From G965267335 sp965267335 (GTDB taxonomy: Bacteria; Bacteroidota; Bacteroidia; Cytophagales; JAAEPT01), in contig OZ253953.1 of the NCBI GenBank assembly GCA_965267335.1, positions 3,038,001-3,102,000 of the forward strand: a DNA stretch of 64,000 bases. The letters run 5' to 3'. Both the position numbers and the translations under genes were made by a program. How positions within the stretch are numbered: position 1 is the stretch's first letter; each line of letters opens with the position of its first letter. Shown here in pieces: positions 26,105 to 35,178 of this stretch. The notes below the pieces were generated by a model that made no database searches, was not told the DNA's origin, and saw nothing but the letters and a program-made list of their open reading frames with translations.

Positions 26105-27931
26105 TTAGTTTTTTGTAAACCACTTACACATAATATGGTTCGTTTTTGATGATTGTATGGCCTGACCATCTTTCGCTGCCAGATACAGACCAGACACCTT
26201 ATTTTGAAACATAAGCAAACCATTTACTTCGGTCATCTTCCATAGAGCGCCTGTACCAGGGTTATTTGTCTGTTTCAACTTTGCTCCATCTACCTTAGAA
26301 CCGAAATTTGCCAGGTAAAGGTTGCTTTGCTTATTTCGGAACTGATAGTATCCATCGCCCTTATCAATTAATTGCCACTTACTTATATCACTTGAGATAT
26401 TAACTACCTTCACCAAACTTCCGTTGTCCTTTTGACCTACCGATGATAAATACCCGCTGTTGCATTTATTTTTCAGCTCGATCCAGCCACTCAATTTTGA
26501 TTCCGTATTAGTCGGTGTGTTTGAAGTATTAGTTGGATTAGGCTGTGTCGAAGTGGGGCTATCCTTAAATAAAGCTTCAAACTCTTTATTTGAGGTCACA
26601 GACCAGCGCGAAACCAATCTTGATGATGACTGCACCACCAAACCTTTACGAGCAAAGTAGGCAGCATAAAGACCCGACTTTTTATTTTTCAATCTACACC
26701 TGTTGTAATTCTCTTTTTCCAATTTCCACAGGGCTCCTTGACCGGGGTTATCCGTTTGCTTCAATTCCGTACCATTGGTCATCGAACCAAAATTGGCAAG
26801 AAATTTCCCGGTTGCAAGATTTCTAAGTTGTACATACCCATCTACCTTGGGTACTATAGCCCATTTACTATTATTGTTGGAGTTACCGTTAAGAGTGATA
26901 TTTGTATTCCCTCCCTCCGTTGTTGACATATATGTTTTAGTTTCAACAGACTTAAGTTCAATCCAGGTTTCCTGTGATTGTTCAGTCTTCTGAGGTTGAC
27001 CGGGATCTTCCTGAACCAACGCTCCCACATCCTTGTTAGACTTAATTCTAAATTTCGCATAAATTCCATTAGGTATTTGTCTCGCAGTATTTGGATGTCG
27101 TATTCCTATATATTTTCCTGAGAGTTTGTTCTGAATGATATATACTCCTACACCTGAGCTTTCAAACCTCCAAAGTGCTCCCTGTCCCGGGTTGTTGGTT
27201 TGCTTCAGTACTGCATTATTCTCTTTAGAGCCGAAATTGGCAAGATACAATCCGTTGTACGCATTTTGCAATCTACAATAACCGCCATCCTGCTTGATTA
27301 CTATCCATTTACTGGTAATCCCTGCTTTATAAAAGAACTTAGCTTCTGAGCCGAATTCGCTTCGTCCAACTGAACTAAGGTACCGTTCAGAATTCTTAGC
27401 TTTTATAGTAACCCATTGTACGTTGGGTGCTCTTAACCGGGCACGAGCAGCGGGTTTGTCTTTCAGCCAGGTTTGGTTCCTGCTTACGAAAGTCATTGTC
27501 CAGGCCGTGGTTTCATCACTATATTTTTTCACTGCTGCTATAAAATCATTATTCCGAACCGACAATCCCAAATACATCTGACGTTCTGAATGAAGTAACC
27601 GGACCTTGCCATTCGCTTCGACAATAATCCATTTCGTACTTTCAGACTTATCTATTAGTTCGCCTCCATAAGGTCCTGCCTCTGAATCCATTATAGCAAG
27701 ATATCGCCCGGTTAAAGTATTCTTAATATGAATTTTATCTCCATCCTCTTCCCTAACCCAAATGCTTTCAGGAACATCCTCTGCTGCCAAACCCATTATT
27801 GGATTATCAGTCGGCATACATAATTTTCTTCCCTGATTACTTAAAGTAAAATAACGACTGCCCTGCTGCGCATAAACTAAATTCATAGCGGCTAACGCAA
27901 CCAAAGCGATACTAACGAATAACTTCTTCAT
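26105..27931 (-). CDS. Secreted protein with four beta-trefoil (ricin/fascin-like) modules
   Basis: 608 residues from the ATG at 27931 (MKKLFVSIALVALAAMNLVYAQ, a clear signal peptide); an ATG eight codons upstream exists. The mature part is a chain of four beta-trefoil-like modules, each beginning with a WI/WV-T/E-[IL]KxxxSxxYLSxxG-type strand. Three share an N-N/D-PG-Q/T-GALW motif (NNPGQGALW, DNPGQGALW, NNPGTGALW) and FLANFGS/YLANFGS strands. Linkers are rich in T, N and P (PTSTQPNPTNTSNTPTNT). No T9SS domain and no lipobox. Inference: a soluble multivalent glycan-binding protein. Confidence 0.78.
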   Translation of the reverse strand: MKKLFVSIALVALAAMNLVYAQQGSRYFTLSNQGRKLCMPTDNPIMGLAAEDVPESIWVREEDGDKIHIKNTLTGRYLAIMDSEAGPYGGELIDKSESTKWIIVEANGKVRLLHSERQMYLGLSVRNNDFIAAVKKYSDETTAWTMTFVSRNQTWLKDKPAARARLRAPNVQWVTIKAKNSERYLSSVGRSEFGSEAKFFYKAGITSKWIVIKQDGGYCRLQNAYNGLYLANFGSKENNAVLKQTNNPGQGALWRFESSGVGVYIIQNKLSGKYIGIRHPNTARQIPNGIYAKFRIKSNKDVGALVQEDPGQPQKTEQSQETWIELKSVETKTYMSTTEGGNTNITLNGNSNNNSKWAIVPKVDGYVQLRNLATGKFLANFGSMTNGTELKQTDNPGQGALWKLEKENYNRCRLKNKKSGLYAAYFARKGLVVQSSSRLVSRWSVTSNKEFEALFKDSPTSTQPNPTNTSNTPTNTESKLSGWIELKNKCNSGYLSSVGQKDNGSLVKVVNISSDISKWQLIDKGDGYYQFRNKQSNLYLANFGSKVDGAKLKQTNNPGTGALWKMTEVNGLLMFQNKVSGLYLAAKDGQAIQSSKTNHIMCKWFTKN

Positions 27932-28168
27932 TTTTTTGTTGGTAAAGTTTAACAATACTGCTCCTACACTGGATATGGAACAGCTTATACACTAGACTCC
28001 CTACCTTTATTAGCGTTCAGGTGGATATGTGGCAGGGCCTGAACCTCGTAAAGGATTATTGAGAGCAATTTACGACAACTTTTCAAATACTGTACCAAAA
28101 AAAATCTAAGGAAGTTGTAACTTCTTAAATCCCTAAGCGTCATAGCTTAAATTAATTCAAAGTCCAAT

Positions 28169-29137
28169 ATGAAAGCAGTATTCTGTCCCAAGTACGGCCC
28201 ACCGGAAACTCTACAGCTGATTGAAACAGACATACCAAAGCCAAAAGAAGATCAATTACTTATCAAGGTAAAGGCTACTTCAGTTACTGTAGCAGATGCT
28301 CGTGTCAGGGCATTTCGTGTACCAAAAGCGGTGTGGCTACCCGCAAGATTAGCACTGGGAATATCAAAACCGAAACGTCCTATCCTGGGAGTTGAGCTTT
28401 CAGGTATCGTTGAATCAGTGGGTAATAAGGTTCAAAAGTTTAAACCCGGGGACCAAATATTTGCTTCTGCCCTACGTAAATTTGGGGGATATGCGGAGTA
28501 CGCTGTGCTTTCAGAAAAAGGTATTGCCAAAAAACCAGATAACATCACCTTTGAGGAAGCGGCTACCCTGCCAATTGGAGCTTGCACTGCTTTGCACTTT
28601 CTTCGGAAATGTAAAGTCACCAAAGGAACAGAGATACTTATTTACGGTGCATCAGGAAGCGTGGGCACCTACGCTGTCCAAATTGCAAAACATTATGGTG
28701 CTAAAATAACCGCAGTATGCAGTAGCGCTAACTTTGAACTTGTCAAATCACTCGGTGCAAACACAACTCTGGACTATAAAGACCCTCAATTTGAAAACAA
28801 ACTTAGTCAATATGATGTCGTATTCATTGCGGTAGACGCACTACCATTTAGAATAGCAAAAAAAGCCATGAAGGATAAGGGCTACTACACCAATATGACA
28901 CTAACCTTTAAATCCTGGAATATGCTATGGACCATGTGGACCAGTGGCAAAAAAATATTCTCTGGCAACAAAGGACCGGAAACAAGTGCTGACCTCAATG
29001 AGATAGCAAGTATGGTCCAGGCAGGTGCTCTGAAACCTGTGATAGACAGAATCTATCCGATAGAAGAAATTGTAGAGGCCCATCGGTATGTAGACAAAGG
29101 ACATAAAATAGGAAATGTTGGAATCAGAGTCAGCTAA
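28169..29137 (+). CDS. Zinc-free medium-chain dehydrogenase/quinone-reductase-type oxidoreductase
   Basis: A 322-residue MDR-superfamily protein. An N-terminal GroES-like fold (PPETLQLIETDIPKP, GVELSGIVESVG) is followed by a Rossmann domain with nucleotide loop YGASGSVGTYAVQIAK. The structural-zinc cysteines and the catalytic C/H/E zinc ligands are missing, as in quinone oxidoreductases. It probably reduces a quinone or enone with NADPH. The ABM-domain gene follows after 17 bp, in a likely operon. Confidence 0.85.
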   Translation: MKAVFCPKYGPPETLQLIETDIPKPKEDQLLIKVKATSVTVADARVRAFRVPKAVWLPARLALGISKPKRPILGVELSGIVESVGNKVQKFKPGDQIFASALRKFGGYAEYAVLSEKGIAKKPDNITFEEAATLPIGACTALHFLRKCKVTKGTEILIYGASGSVGTYAVQIAKHYGAKITAVCSSANFELVKSLGANTTLDYKDPQFENKLSQYDVVFIAVDALPFRIAKKAMKDKGYYTNMTLTFKSWNMLWTMWTSGKKIFSGNKGPETSADLNEIASMVQAGALKPVIDRIYPIEEIVEAHRYVDKGHKIGNVGIRVS

Positions 29138-29154
29138 GCTTATTAAATTGCCAT

Positions 29155-29454
29155 ATGTACGCAATCATTTACTCGTTCAGGACGAAACCTGATAGACAAG
29201 AATCATTTTTACAAAGCTGGAAAGATTTAACCAACTTAATAAAAGTTCACGCAGGAAGCTTAGGGTCCCGATTGCATCAGGTTGAAGAAAATCATTTTAT
29301 CGCCTATGCCCAATGGCCGGATCAAAAGACTTTTGAAGCGTCAAAGGATAAGTTGCCTGACTCATGCAATTCATTGAGAAAAGAAATGAGAGATGCTTGT
29401 GAGGGTGTTGAGGTATTGTGTCAGATGGAGGTCGTAGAAGACCTTATAGTTTAA
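29155..29454 (+). CDS. ABM-domain (antibiotic biosynthesis monooxygenase-like) protein
   Basis: A 99-residue ferredoxin-fold ABM protein: MYAIIYSFRTKPDRQESFLQ, GSLGSRLHQVEENHFIAYAQWPDQKTFE. Family knowledge: such small cofactor-free monooxygenases act on quinols, or the fold serves in detoxification. It follows the oxidoreductase gene by 17 bp and may act with it on aromatic or quinone compounds. Confidence 0.75.
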   Translation: MYAIIYSFRTKPDRQESFLQSWKDLTNLIKVHAGSLGSRLHQVEENHFIAYAQWPDQKTFEASKDKLPDSCNSLRKEMRDACEGVEVLCQMEVVEDLIV

Positions 29455-29463
29455 ATTTGCATC

Positions 29464-29778
29464 GTGAAATATTTTATTAAATCCTTCATCACTTTAATTA
29501 TATTCTTGTATACCTTGAATATACTAACCTATTTTTTTCCTTCTGAGGCTATTCGTGCATTTGGTACCCTGAGTAACTTAGTTCTATTTAGTAAACTAGT
29601 GGGGATACCAGCGTTCGGGGTTATAGTATATTTATTAATACGAATAAACAAGGTTGTTCCTTCTGAAAACAAAGGGATTTTCATTGTTCTTTTCATCCTA
29701 TTTTTTCCAGTGGTTAGCGTTTACTTTCTATGGTGGGTGGATATAAATAAACCGCAAAGTCGCCAAGACACCAAGTAA
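29464..29778 (+). CDS. Small membrane protein (GTG start)
   Basis: A 104-residue protein starting at GTG 29464, 9 bp after the ABM gene, with three hydrophobic segments (about 4-21, 36-60, 72-92). Its last residues (KPQSRQDTK) are encoded by the left arm of a palindromic repeat at 29750-29800. No family recognised; hydrophobicity and spacing suggest it is real, but the C-terminal end may have been altered by the repeat insertion. Confidence 0.5.
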   Translation: MKYFIKSFITLIIFLYTLNILTYFFPSEAIRAFGTLSNLVLFSKLVGIPAFGVIVYLLIRINKVVPSENKGIFIVLFILFFPVVSVYFLWWVDINKPQSRQDTK

Positions 29779-29800
29779 ATTTCTCCTCGCCTTTGCGGTT
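29750..29800. repeat. REP-like palindrome, probable bidirectional terminator
   Basis: A perfect 10-bp inverted repeat AACCGCAAAG (29750-29759) / CTTTGCGGTT (29791-29800) with internal GTCGCCAAGACACCAAG. This word pattern resembles interspersed Bacteroidota palindromes built on ACCGCAAAG/CGCCAAG. It overlaps the end of the plus-strand gene and sits 7 bp from the stop of the GH13 gene. Confidence 0.6.
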
Positions 29801-29806
29801 CCAAAT

Positions 29807-32017
29807 TTATTGTATGCTTGCACGAAACACCCGTTTCACACCCTCATGAACCAAATTCAACAGATAATTGCCCGCATTCAGATTACCACAGTCTATACTC
29901 AAATAGCCACCCGTACAATCAACCACAGAAGACTGACGGTCACAACCAAGCATATCCGTGATTGAATATTCGATCTCACCACTAAACCCTCCTCCAATAT
30001 ATACCTCAATATCATCAACCACCGGATTTGGATATAGATCTAGTGTAGCTTCCAAAAAACCATTGCCTGTTGAAGAAACTAAAGATTGATCCAATGACTC
30101 ATATATATCAAGGACACTATTAACTCCTTCTTGAGTAACATAAGATCGGTAATACGAGCTATTCAAAAATTCCTCCCGTCCATCATTAACTCCATTAATC
30201 CTATACTTGTATTCATTCAAACTACCTATATTCGTTTCGATAGTCACAGAATAAATACTGTCTCCGTCAAGGTCTAAAAGTTCTGTAATAGAATCTGTTC
30301 CAAACGTGTTGAAGGTGGCAACAATGTCTACCGTTTCTGTTGCTGGGTTAAAATCCCCAGAGTCAATCATTGCCCGCATATCAACCTGAAAGGTTATCGT
30401 TGTGCTGAGATCCGTTGAGGGTATTAGTTTATAGATATGTGTACTTCTTGTGGTCAGCTCGTTAATTGTAATATCCAAATCACCACCGGTACTATCAATT
30501 GTAAGCGGAATAGCCTCACCTCCCTGCAGCTCAACCAATGTATAATCTCCGGAAGCGAATTGCGACTGATCAATTGTAACATTTTCATTAAGCAAAGTTG
30601 AAGTGCCTGTTTGATGAACTACGATTACACTCTCATCAAGATACTGCCTGAGAAAACCATAGGTAGAAGCAGAACTTGTGGTCAATTCTGTATAGTCCCC
30701 TCTTCTAAGAGCAACTTGTTCATTTCTTATTGAAATAAGATTTCTATAGTGGTGCCACAGGGAATTATTATCGTACTGCTGCCCTTCAATATTTTTTGTT
30801 GTGTAATCTGCATTTATTGTCCACCAGGGTGATCCTGTGGTAAATCCAGCTGCATAATCATTGTTCCAGTGTAACGGTGTTCTGATGTATTCATCGGGTT
30901 TCGTACCGGTCATACCGATTTCTTCTCCATAATAAACGTAAGGAACACCAGGAAGTGTAAATAATAAATTAGCTGCCAGCTTAGCTTTTGTGGTACTTTG
31001 TCCAAGTTGATTCATAACCCGATCCATATCATGATTGGTAAGGAAGGTACCAAACTGTAAATGGGGATAAGAAGAAAGCACCGTATTGACCTGCTGTTTC
31101 AAAATTACCGGTGTACCCGCATTCACAGCCTGGATCATATCACTCGCCAAATCAAAGTCAAAACAGAAATCCAGTCCGTCACCCTCAACATAGTTTTTTA
31201 CTACGGCTGTTGAAGTCCAGGCCTCTCCTACCGCCATTGCATCGGGGTTGATAGATTTATAATGAGTTCTGAAATCCTTCCAAAACTGATACGTCTCAGG
31301 AAGATCCTGAAGATTGTTACCATCCTCATAAATGTATTTTATAGCATCAAGCCTGAACCGATCAACCCCCATTGTATCCAACCAGAATTCCGCGATATCA
31401 AACATTTCAGACTTTACTTCAGGAGTGGTGTAATTTAAGTCTGGCATCCCTGACCAGAACAGTCCATAGTAGTAGTCTCCTATGATGTAATGCCATACAT
31501 CTTGCCCCCAGGGTCCATTGAATCCAGGGTCAGTTTCTTCCCATATGTACCAGTCTCTCTTTCCGTTATCTAAAACGGAGTTGATAAACCAGGGGTGTTC
31601 ACTGGAAGTATGATTCATCACATAGTCCATAATAATTTTTATCCCCCGACTATGCGCTTCATCCATCAGTTCCTGAAAGTCCGCATTGGTACCATAATCT
31701 GATTCAACTTCTTTGTAATCTATTACATCATATCCATGATAACTCGGAGATTGCTGAATGGGCATGAGCCATATTGCGGTAATCCCAAGATCATTATGTG
31801 TTGTAGAATCACCGTCATTCAGGTAGTCCAGGTTATTGATCAAGCCACGAATATCTCCAATACCGTCTCCATCACTATCTTTAAATGAACGCACGAATAT
31901 TTCATAAAACACATCGTCATTCCACCAGTAGGTTGAATCCTGAGCTTGTATATTGAAGCCATTCAATGTCAATAGGAAGTATATACTGATCTTCTTAAGC
32001 GTTGTTATTCTGGTCAT
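29807..32017 (-). CDS. GH13 alpha-amylase-family enzyme with T9SS sorting domain
   Basis: A 736-residue exported enzyme: signal peptide to about residue 25; GH13 barrel with the four conserved regions MDYVMNHTSSEHPW (I), VDRFRLDAIKY (II, nucleophile Asp), AVGEAWT (III, acid Glu), FLTNHDMDRV (IV, Asp). A C-terminal beta sheet domain (~450-540) follows, then a further Ig/CBM-like domain (TTITFQVDMRAMIDSG), and a T9SS type A sorting domain (LDLYPNPVVDDIEVYIGG, NAGNYLLNLVHEG). Expected role: extracellular hydrolysis of alpha-1,4-glucans. It lies 37 bp downstream of the esterase gene, in one operon under the 11-bp-array promoter at 32927-33008. Confidence 0.9.
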   Translation of the reverse strand: MTRITTLKKISIYFLLTLNGFNIQAQDSTYWWNDDVFYEIFVRSFKDSDGDGIGDIRGLINNLDYLNDGDSTTHNDLGITAIWLMPIQQSPSYHGYDVIDYKEVESDYGTNADFQELMDEAHSRGIKIIMDYVMNHTSSEHPWFINSVLDNGKRDWYIWEETDPGFNGPWGQDVWHYIIGDYYYGLFWSGMPDLNYTTPEVKSEMFDIAEFWLDTMGVDRFRLDAIKYIYEDGNNLQDLPETYQFWKDFRTHYKSINPDAMAVGEAWTSTAVVKNYVEGDGLDFCFDFDLASDMIQAVNAGTPVILKQQVNTVLSSYPHLQFGTFLTNHDMDRVMNQLGQSTTKAKLAANLLFTLPGVPYVYYGEEIGMTGTKPDEYIRTPLHWNNDYAAGFTTGSPWWTINADYTTKNIEGQQYDNNSLWHHYRNLISIRNEQVALRRGDYTELTTSSASTYGFLRQYLDESVIVVHQTGTSTLLNENVTIDQSQFASGDYTLVELQGGEAIPLTIDSTGGDLDITINELTTRSTHIYKLIPSTDLSTTITFQVDMRAMIDSGDFNPATETVDIVATFNTFGTDSITELLDLDGDSIYSVTIETNIGSLNEYKYRINGVNDGREEFLNSSYYRSYVTQEGVNSVLDIYESLDQSLVSSTGNGFLEATLDLYPNPVVDDIEVYIGGGFSGEIEYSITDMLGCDRQSSVVDCTGGYLSIDCGNLNAGNYLLNLVHEGVKRVFRASIQ

Positions 32018-32054
32018 AATTCGAATGCTTTAAAAGGAGGAGGACCGATCAGGG

Positions 32055-32906
32055 TCAATCAGTTTCCTCCTCTTTCCTCAAAATCTGCTGAACGTATTCG
32101 ATGACCATGGGAAACGCAAGGTGTGCCATCCCATGACCGATGTTTTTAATTTCGTGTAAGTAAGTTTGACTGTGACCCACCACCTTCATCATTCGATACA
32201 TGTATGCATTCTCCTCATACCTTCCAAGTAGTTCAAGTTCCCGGTCTCCGGTAATAAGGACAAGAAGAGGTGCATCGTTCCTTACATGATATAGTGGCGC
32301 CAGACTATCAATTATTGGTTGTGTACCTACAATACCACGCTCCTTTCTCACTGTAAAATGTGTTATTGTATGACCACTTAGAGGGAGTAAACCTGCAATA
32401 CGGTTAGCGTCAATATTATGCGCTGCCAGATAATCTTTATCCAGTCCAACCATACTTACCAGATACCCTCCAGCAGAGTGACCTGATAGAAATATCTTCG
32501 ATGAGTCACCTCCAAAGTCTTCGATATTATTAAATACCCAGGCTACCGCTGCCGCTGCATCTTGTATATAGGTTGGTGCGTTTACCTTCGGATAAAGGCG
32601 ATAATTCACTCCGATCACCGCCATACCATTATCCATTAGAGCACCTGGTATTTGTTTGTAACCGCTGGTCAGCCCACCCCCATGAAACCATATGATTGTT
32701 GCGAAGTTCTTTTTATTGGTCGGATAGTATACATCAAGTATACAGCGCTCGCTTATATATTGATTGGTATCATTTACTTCCTGTGCATAATATTGAATAT
32801 CCTTTCGGGTTTCATACTTGATCTTCTGTCCATAAGACGAATAGCTGAGCACAAAAAATAAGGATATAAGTGTAAATAAGACTGAAGTTCTCTTCCGGAA
32901 ATACAT
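32055..32906 (-). CDS. Secreted alpha/beta hydrolase (esterase/lipase-like)
   Basis: A 283-residue protein with a signal peptide (MYFRKRTSVLFTLISLFFVLS). It has the hormone-sensitive-lipase/BD-FAE pattern: oxyanion HGGG (IIWFHGGGLTSG), nucleophile GHSAGG, and a late His region (IKNIGHGMAH). Such enzymes remove acetyl or feruloyl groups from polysaccharides, or act as peptidase-like esterases. First gene of the operon with the GH13 gene. Inference: deacetylation that exposes the glucan to the amylase. The predicted promoter leaves a leader of only about 14 bp. Confidence 0.85.
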   Translation of the reverse strand: MYFRKRTSVLFTLISLFFVLSYSSYGQKIKYETRKDIQYYAQEVNDTNQYISERCILDVYYPTNKKNFATIIWFHGGGLTSGYKQIPGALMDNGMAVIGVNYRLYPKVNAPTYIQDAAAAVAWVFNNIEDFGGDSSKIFLSGHSAGGYLVSMVGLDKDYLAAHNIDANRIAGLLPLSGHTITHFTVRKERGIVGTQPIIDSLAPLYHVRNDAPLLVLITGDRELELLGRYEENAYMYRMMKVVGHSQTYLHEIKNIGHGMAHLAFPMVIEYVQQILRKEEETD

Positions 32907-32926
32907 GGACTGTAATTTTTATCTCC

Positions 32927-33008
32927 TCAAGTTAAGTAATGCACCATGACAGATTAAATATACACACCCGACAAACCTACTAGCAACCCCCAATAATATC
33001 CCTACACA
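32927..33008 (-). promoter_or_regulatory. 11-bp-array promoter A (esterase-GH13 operon)
   Basis: Read on the minus strand, four 11-bp units (33008 to 32965): TGTGTAGGGAT, ATTATTGGGGG, TTGCTAGTAGG, TTTGTCGGGTG; then 30 bp and a -7-like TAACTTGA (32927-32934, 6 of 8 to TAnnTTTG). Units 1 and 2 are degenerate; unit 4 is good. The weakest of the six sites together with E. Confidence 0.65.
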
Positions 33009-33256
33009 TATGGAATTTACCTCTTAACAGACTTTTTAAAGCAATTTATCACACCCAGCATGCACTGAACAGCATTTACCAGAAGTGGATTGTAGTGATA
33101 GACAGGGGGGCAACAAAACAATTAGTTCACACACCAAATATGTACAAACCCGCAACCCATCTCACATAGTTTTACGTATTACAATGGGATGTAAAAATCA
33201 CAAGTGTTGTAGGTACCCTTTTTACAAAAACCGCACTTGAACAGCATTAGAAGCAT

Positions 33257-33338
33257 TTTGTAGTGTCTTTGTCGGGTATTAAAAATGCATTTGTAGGGGT
33301 TAAAAAAAATGATCCGATTATTGGAATAGGTAAATTTG
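33257..33338 (+). promoter_or_regulatory. 11-bp-array promoter B (small T9SS protein)
   Basis: Four 11-bp units: TTTGTAGTGTC (33257), TTTGTCGGGTA (33268), TTAAAAATGCA (33279), TTTGTAGGGGT (33290), then 30 bp and a perfect -7 box TAAATTTG (33331-33338). The start codon at 33380 is 42 bp further. Sites A and B are divergent, about 250 bp apart. Confidence 0.82.
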
Positions 33339-33379
33339 TTTTAGTGATAATTCAATTAAGACAATCAAACCAAACAACT

Positions 33380-34096
33380 ATGAATAGAATAATTACTCTC
33401 TTAGCATTAGCCACTTTGATTACTGCTAATACTTATGCGCAAACTCCTCTACTAACCGGAGGTTGTGCGACAGAATCAACAGAAACTACATTTGATCAGG
33501 AAGTGACCTGGGTTTTTGACCTGACTGGCATTTCAGGGTTTGCAGACGGAGATAGCCTATGGTTTTACTCCTGGGAACCAACAACCCTGAACGAGTCGGC
33601 CCTATTGACTCATTGTTCAGGCAAAATTTATAAACTAACCTTTATTCCAGAAGACCTTTATAATACAAGCTCAACTGTTTTGACTGCAAATGGAGATGCC
33701 AACTTTTGGTTTAACATACAAGCAACAGGAGAAACTGTAGTAGCAGCACCTGACTATCCTCAGAAGGAAATATTCAGACAAGCATCTGTAGATTGTGATG
33801 GCCATGCAACCTACGGCAGCTGTTCTGAGCAAGTAACTTCAATAGAAGACGAAATTGAAGACCAGGCAACAATAGCCCCTAACCCATTCAGCTCCGACCT
33901 CAAAATACAAAGTGGAGTGACAGGAGAATTGAACATTACATTATATGATTTAGCTGGGGCGCCTGTTTATTCAGAAGTAGTGGTGAATGATGGTAGCGCT
34001 ATTTCTATCTCGCCTGATGTAGCCAGTGGAATGTACCTCGTTTCCATTAGCTCAGATAATACTATCGTGGCTTTTGAAAAAGTTATAAAGGAGTAA
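33380..34096 (+). CDS. Small T9SS-exported protein of the glucan regulon
   Basis: A 238-residue protein starting at ATG 33380 (MNRIITLLALATLITANTYAQ, signal peptide). The frame is open further upstream to 33263, but that part is the promoter with its 11-bp boxes, so it is not coding. The mature N-domain (~25-155) has a beta pattern (VTWVFDLTG, DSLWFYSWEP, YKLTFIPEDLY, NFWFNIQ) recalling SusE/F-like or starch-binding modules, without certain assignment. The last ~75 residues are a T9SS type A domain (IAPNPFSSDLKIQSG, SGMYLVSISS). Inference: a surface glucan-binding protein. A terminator follows. Confidence 0.82.
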   Translation: MNRIITLLALATLITANTYAQTPLLTGGCATESTETTFDQEVTWVFDLTGISGFADGDSLWFYSWEPTTLNESALLTHCSGKIYKLTFIPEDLYNTSSTVLTANGDANFWFNIQATGETVVAAPDYPQKEIFRQASVDCDGHATYGSCSEQVTSIEDEIEDQATIAPNPFSSDLKIQSGVTGELNITLYDLAGAPVYSEVVVNDGSAISISPDVASGMYLVSISSDNTIVAFEKVIKE

Positions 34097-34122
34097 GGGG
34101 AAGCTCAACGATCTTTGTTTCA

Positions 34123-34152
34123 AAGCACCACTCAATGAGTGGTGCTTTTTTT
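34123..34152 (+). terminator. Rho-independent terminator
   Basis: Stem AAGCACCACT (34123-34132) / AGTGGTGCTT (34138-34147) with a 5-nt loop and a T7 run, 26 bp after the stop of the small T9SS gene. Confidence 0.85.
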
Positions 34153-34236
34153 ATCCCACAAAAAAGAATTAATCATTCTTAGTGATAGCCTTGGTTGACG
34201 TCAATAACAGTATTCATAAACCTTGTATATTAGAAA

Positions 34237-34941
34237 ATGATCACAAACAGGAGTATTATGAAGCAGACGAAAACAGGAATAGAAGTACAGGAACTACATA
34301 TTGAGAGAATGGGCTTCGAATTAGGTGCAATTTTTAATAGGATCCATAATGAAGTAATCTATATTCACGCTAAATGGAATGAGTTTGAATCACTATTTGG
34401 TACAGATCCGATCAGGATAGATTTAATGAACAAAATAGCACCCAGATTTTTTTACCATTACCAAAATTTACTTCTTGAAAACATACTACTCGGAATAACT
34501 AGGATTACAGATTCAAAAAAAACAAGAAATAAAAAGGATCGTGAACGCTTAACAATTCACTGGTTAACCAGCCTAATAGAAGTCCCGCTGAGAGGTGAAA
34601 TCAAAAAAGATATAGCCAATATCAATACAGAAACACTATTTGCCAGGAACTGGAGAAACAGGAAAATAGCGCATATTGAGAAAGACCTAGCCTTAAACAA
34701 GAATCATGACCCATTACCACCAGCCACAAGGGACAAACTTACCAAGGCTCTTTCTTCTCTAAGAAAAATGATGAATAAAATTCAACTTCATTATTTTGAG
34801 CAGGAATTTATGTACCAAGAAAGTGAATCCTTACAAGGTTATCACCTTCTTCTCAAAGCTGAGGATGGTACTAAATATGAAGAATTAAAACTTAAGTTTC
34901 TAAAAACCGGAAGACTTACCACCCAGGACTTCCAACATTAA
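34237..34941 (+). CDS. HEPN/AbiU2-like protein
   Basis: A 234-residue helical, soluble protein. An ATG at 34258, seven codons in, is preceded by AGGAG and may be the true start. The middle has LLLENILLGITRITD and later ARNWRNRKIAHIEKDL, whose R..R..AH pattern resembles the HEPN ribonuclease motif of AbiU2-type proteins. Family knowledge: HEPN domains are RNases in toxin-antitoxin and abortive-infection systems. No antitoxin gene is visible next to it. Assignment is from the motif only. Confidence 0.5.
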   Translation: MITNRSIMKQTKTGIEVQELHIERMGFELGAIFNRIHNEVIYIHAKWNEFESLFGTDPIRIDLMNKIAPRFFYHYQNLLLENILLGITRITDSKKTRNKKDRERLTIHWLTSLIEVPLRGEIKKDIANINTETLFARNWRNRKIAHIEKDLALNKNHDPLPPATRDKLTKALSSLRKMMNKIQLHYFEQEFMYQESESLQGYHLLLKAEDGTKYEELKLKFLKTGRLTTQDFQH

Positions 34942-35120
34942 TAAAACCGACTCAAACAAACCCTGGGACGTATACTTATAACGATGGTTGGTTTTATCTA
35001 CTAAATGGACTTATTATTTTACCACTCCACACTGTATCCGAGACATATAGAATAATAATTCACGTGTCTCTCACCAGAAAATGATGCAATTCTCCCCACT
35101 CATAGAAAAAGAAGGGCAAC

Positions 35121-35150
35121 AAAAAAGCCCAGACTTCTGCCTGAGCTTTT
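35121..35150 (-). terminator. Terminator after the downstream GH87-like gene
   Basis: On the minus strand AAAAGCTCAG pairs with CTGGGCTTTTTT (one G.T pair) around an 8-nt loop, followed by T6. It lies about 30 bp after the stop of the 601-residue beta-helix gene. Confidence 0.65.
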
Positions 35151-35178
35151 CACAATATCACACACTTGTGTTACGACC

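Noticed and set aside
27956..28168. Possible 11-bp array before the beta-trefoil gene
   Set aside because: Words such as GGTAGGG and TGTAGGAG occur but not at 11-bp spacing and no -7 box is at the right distance.
33263..33379. N-terminal extension of the small T9SS protein from GTG 33263
   Set aside because: This DNA carries the 11-bp boxes and the -7 box of promoter B; the signal peptide starts at 33380.
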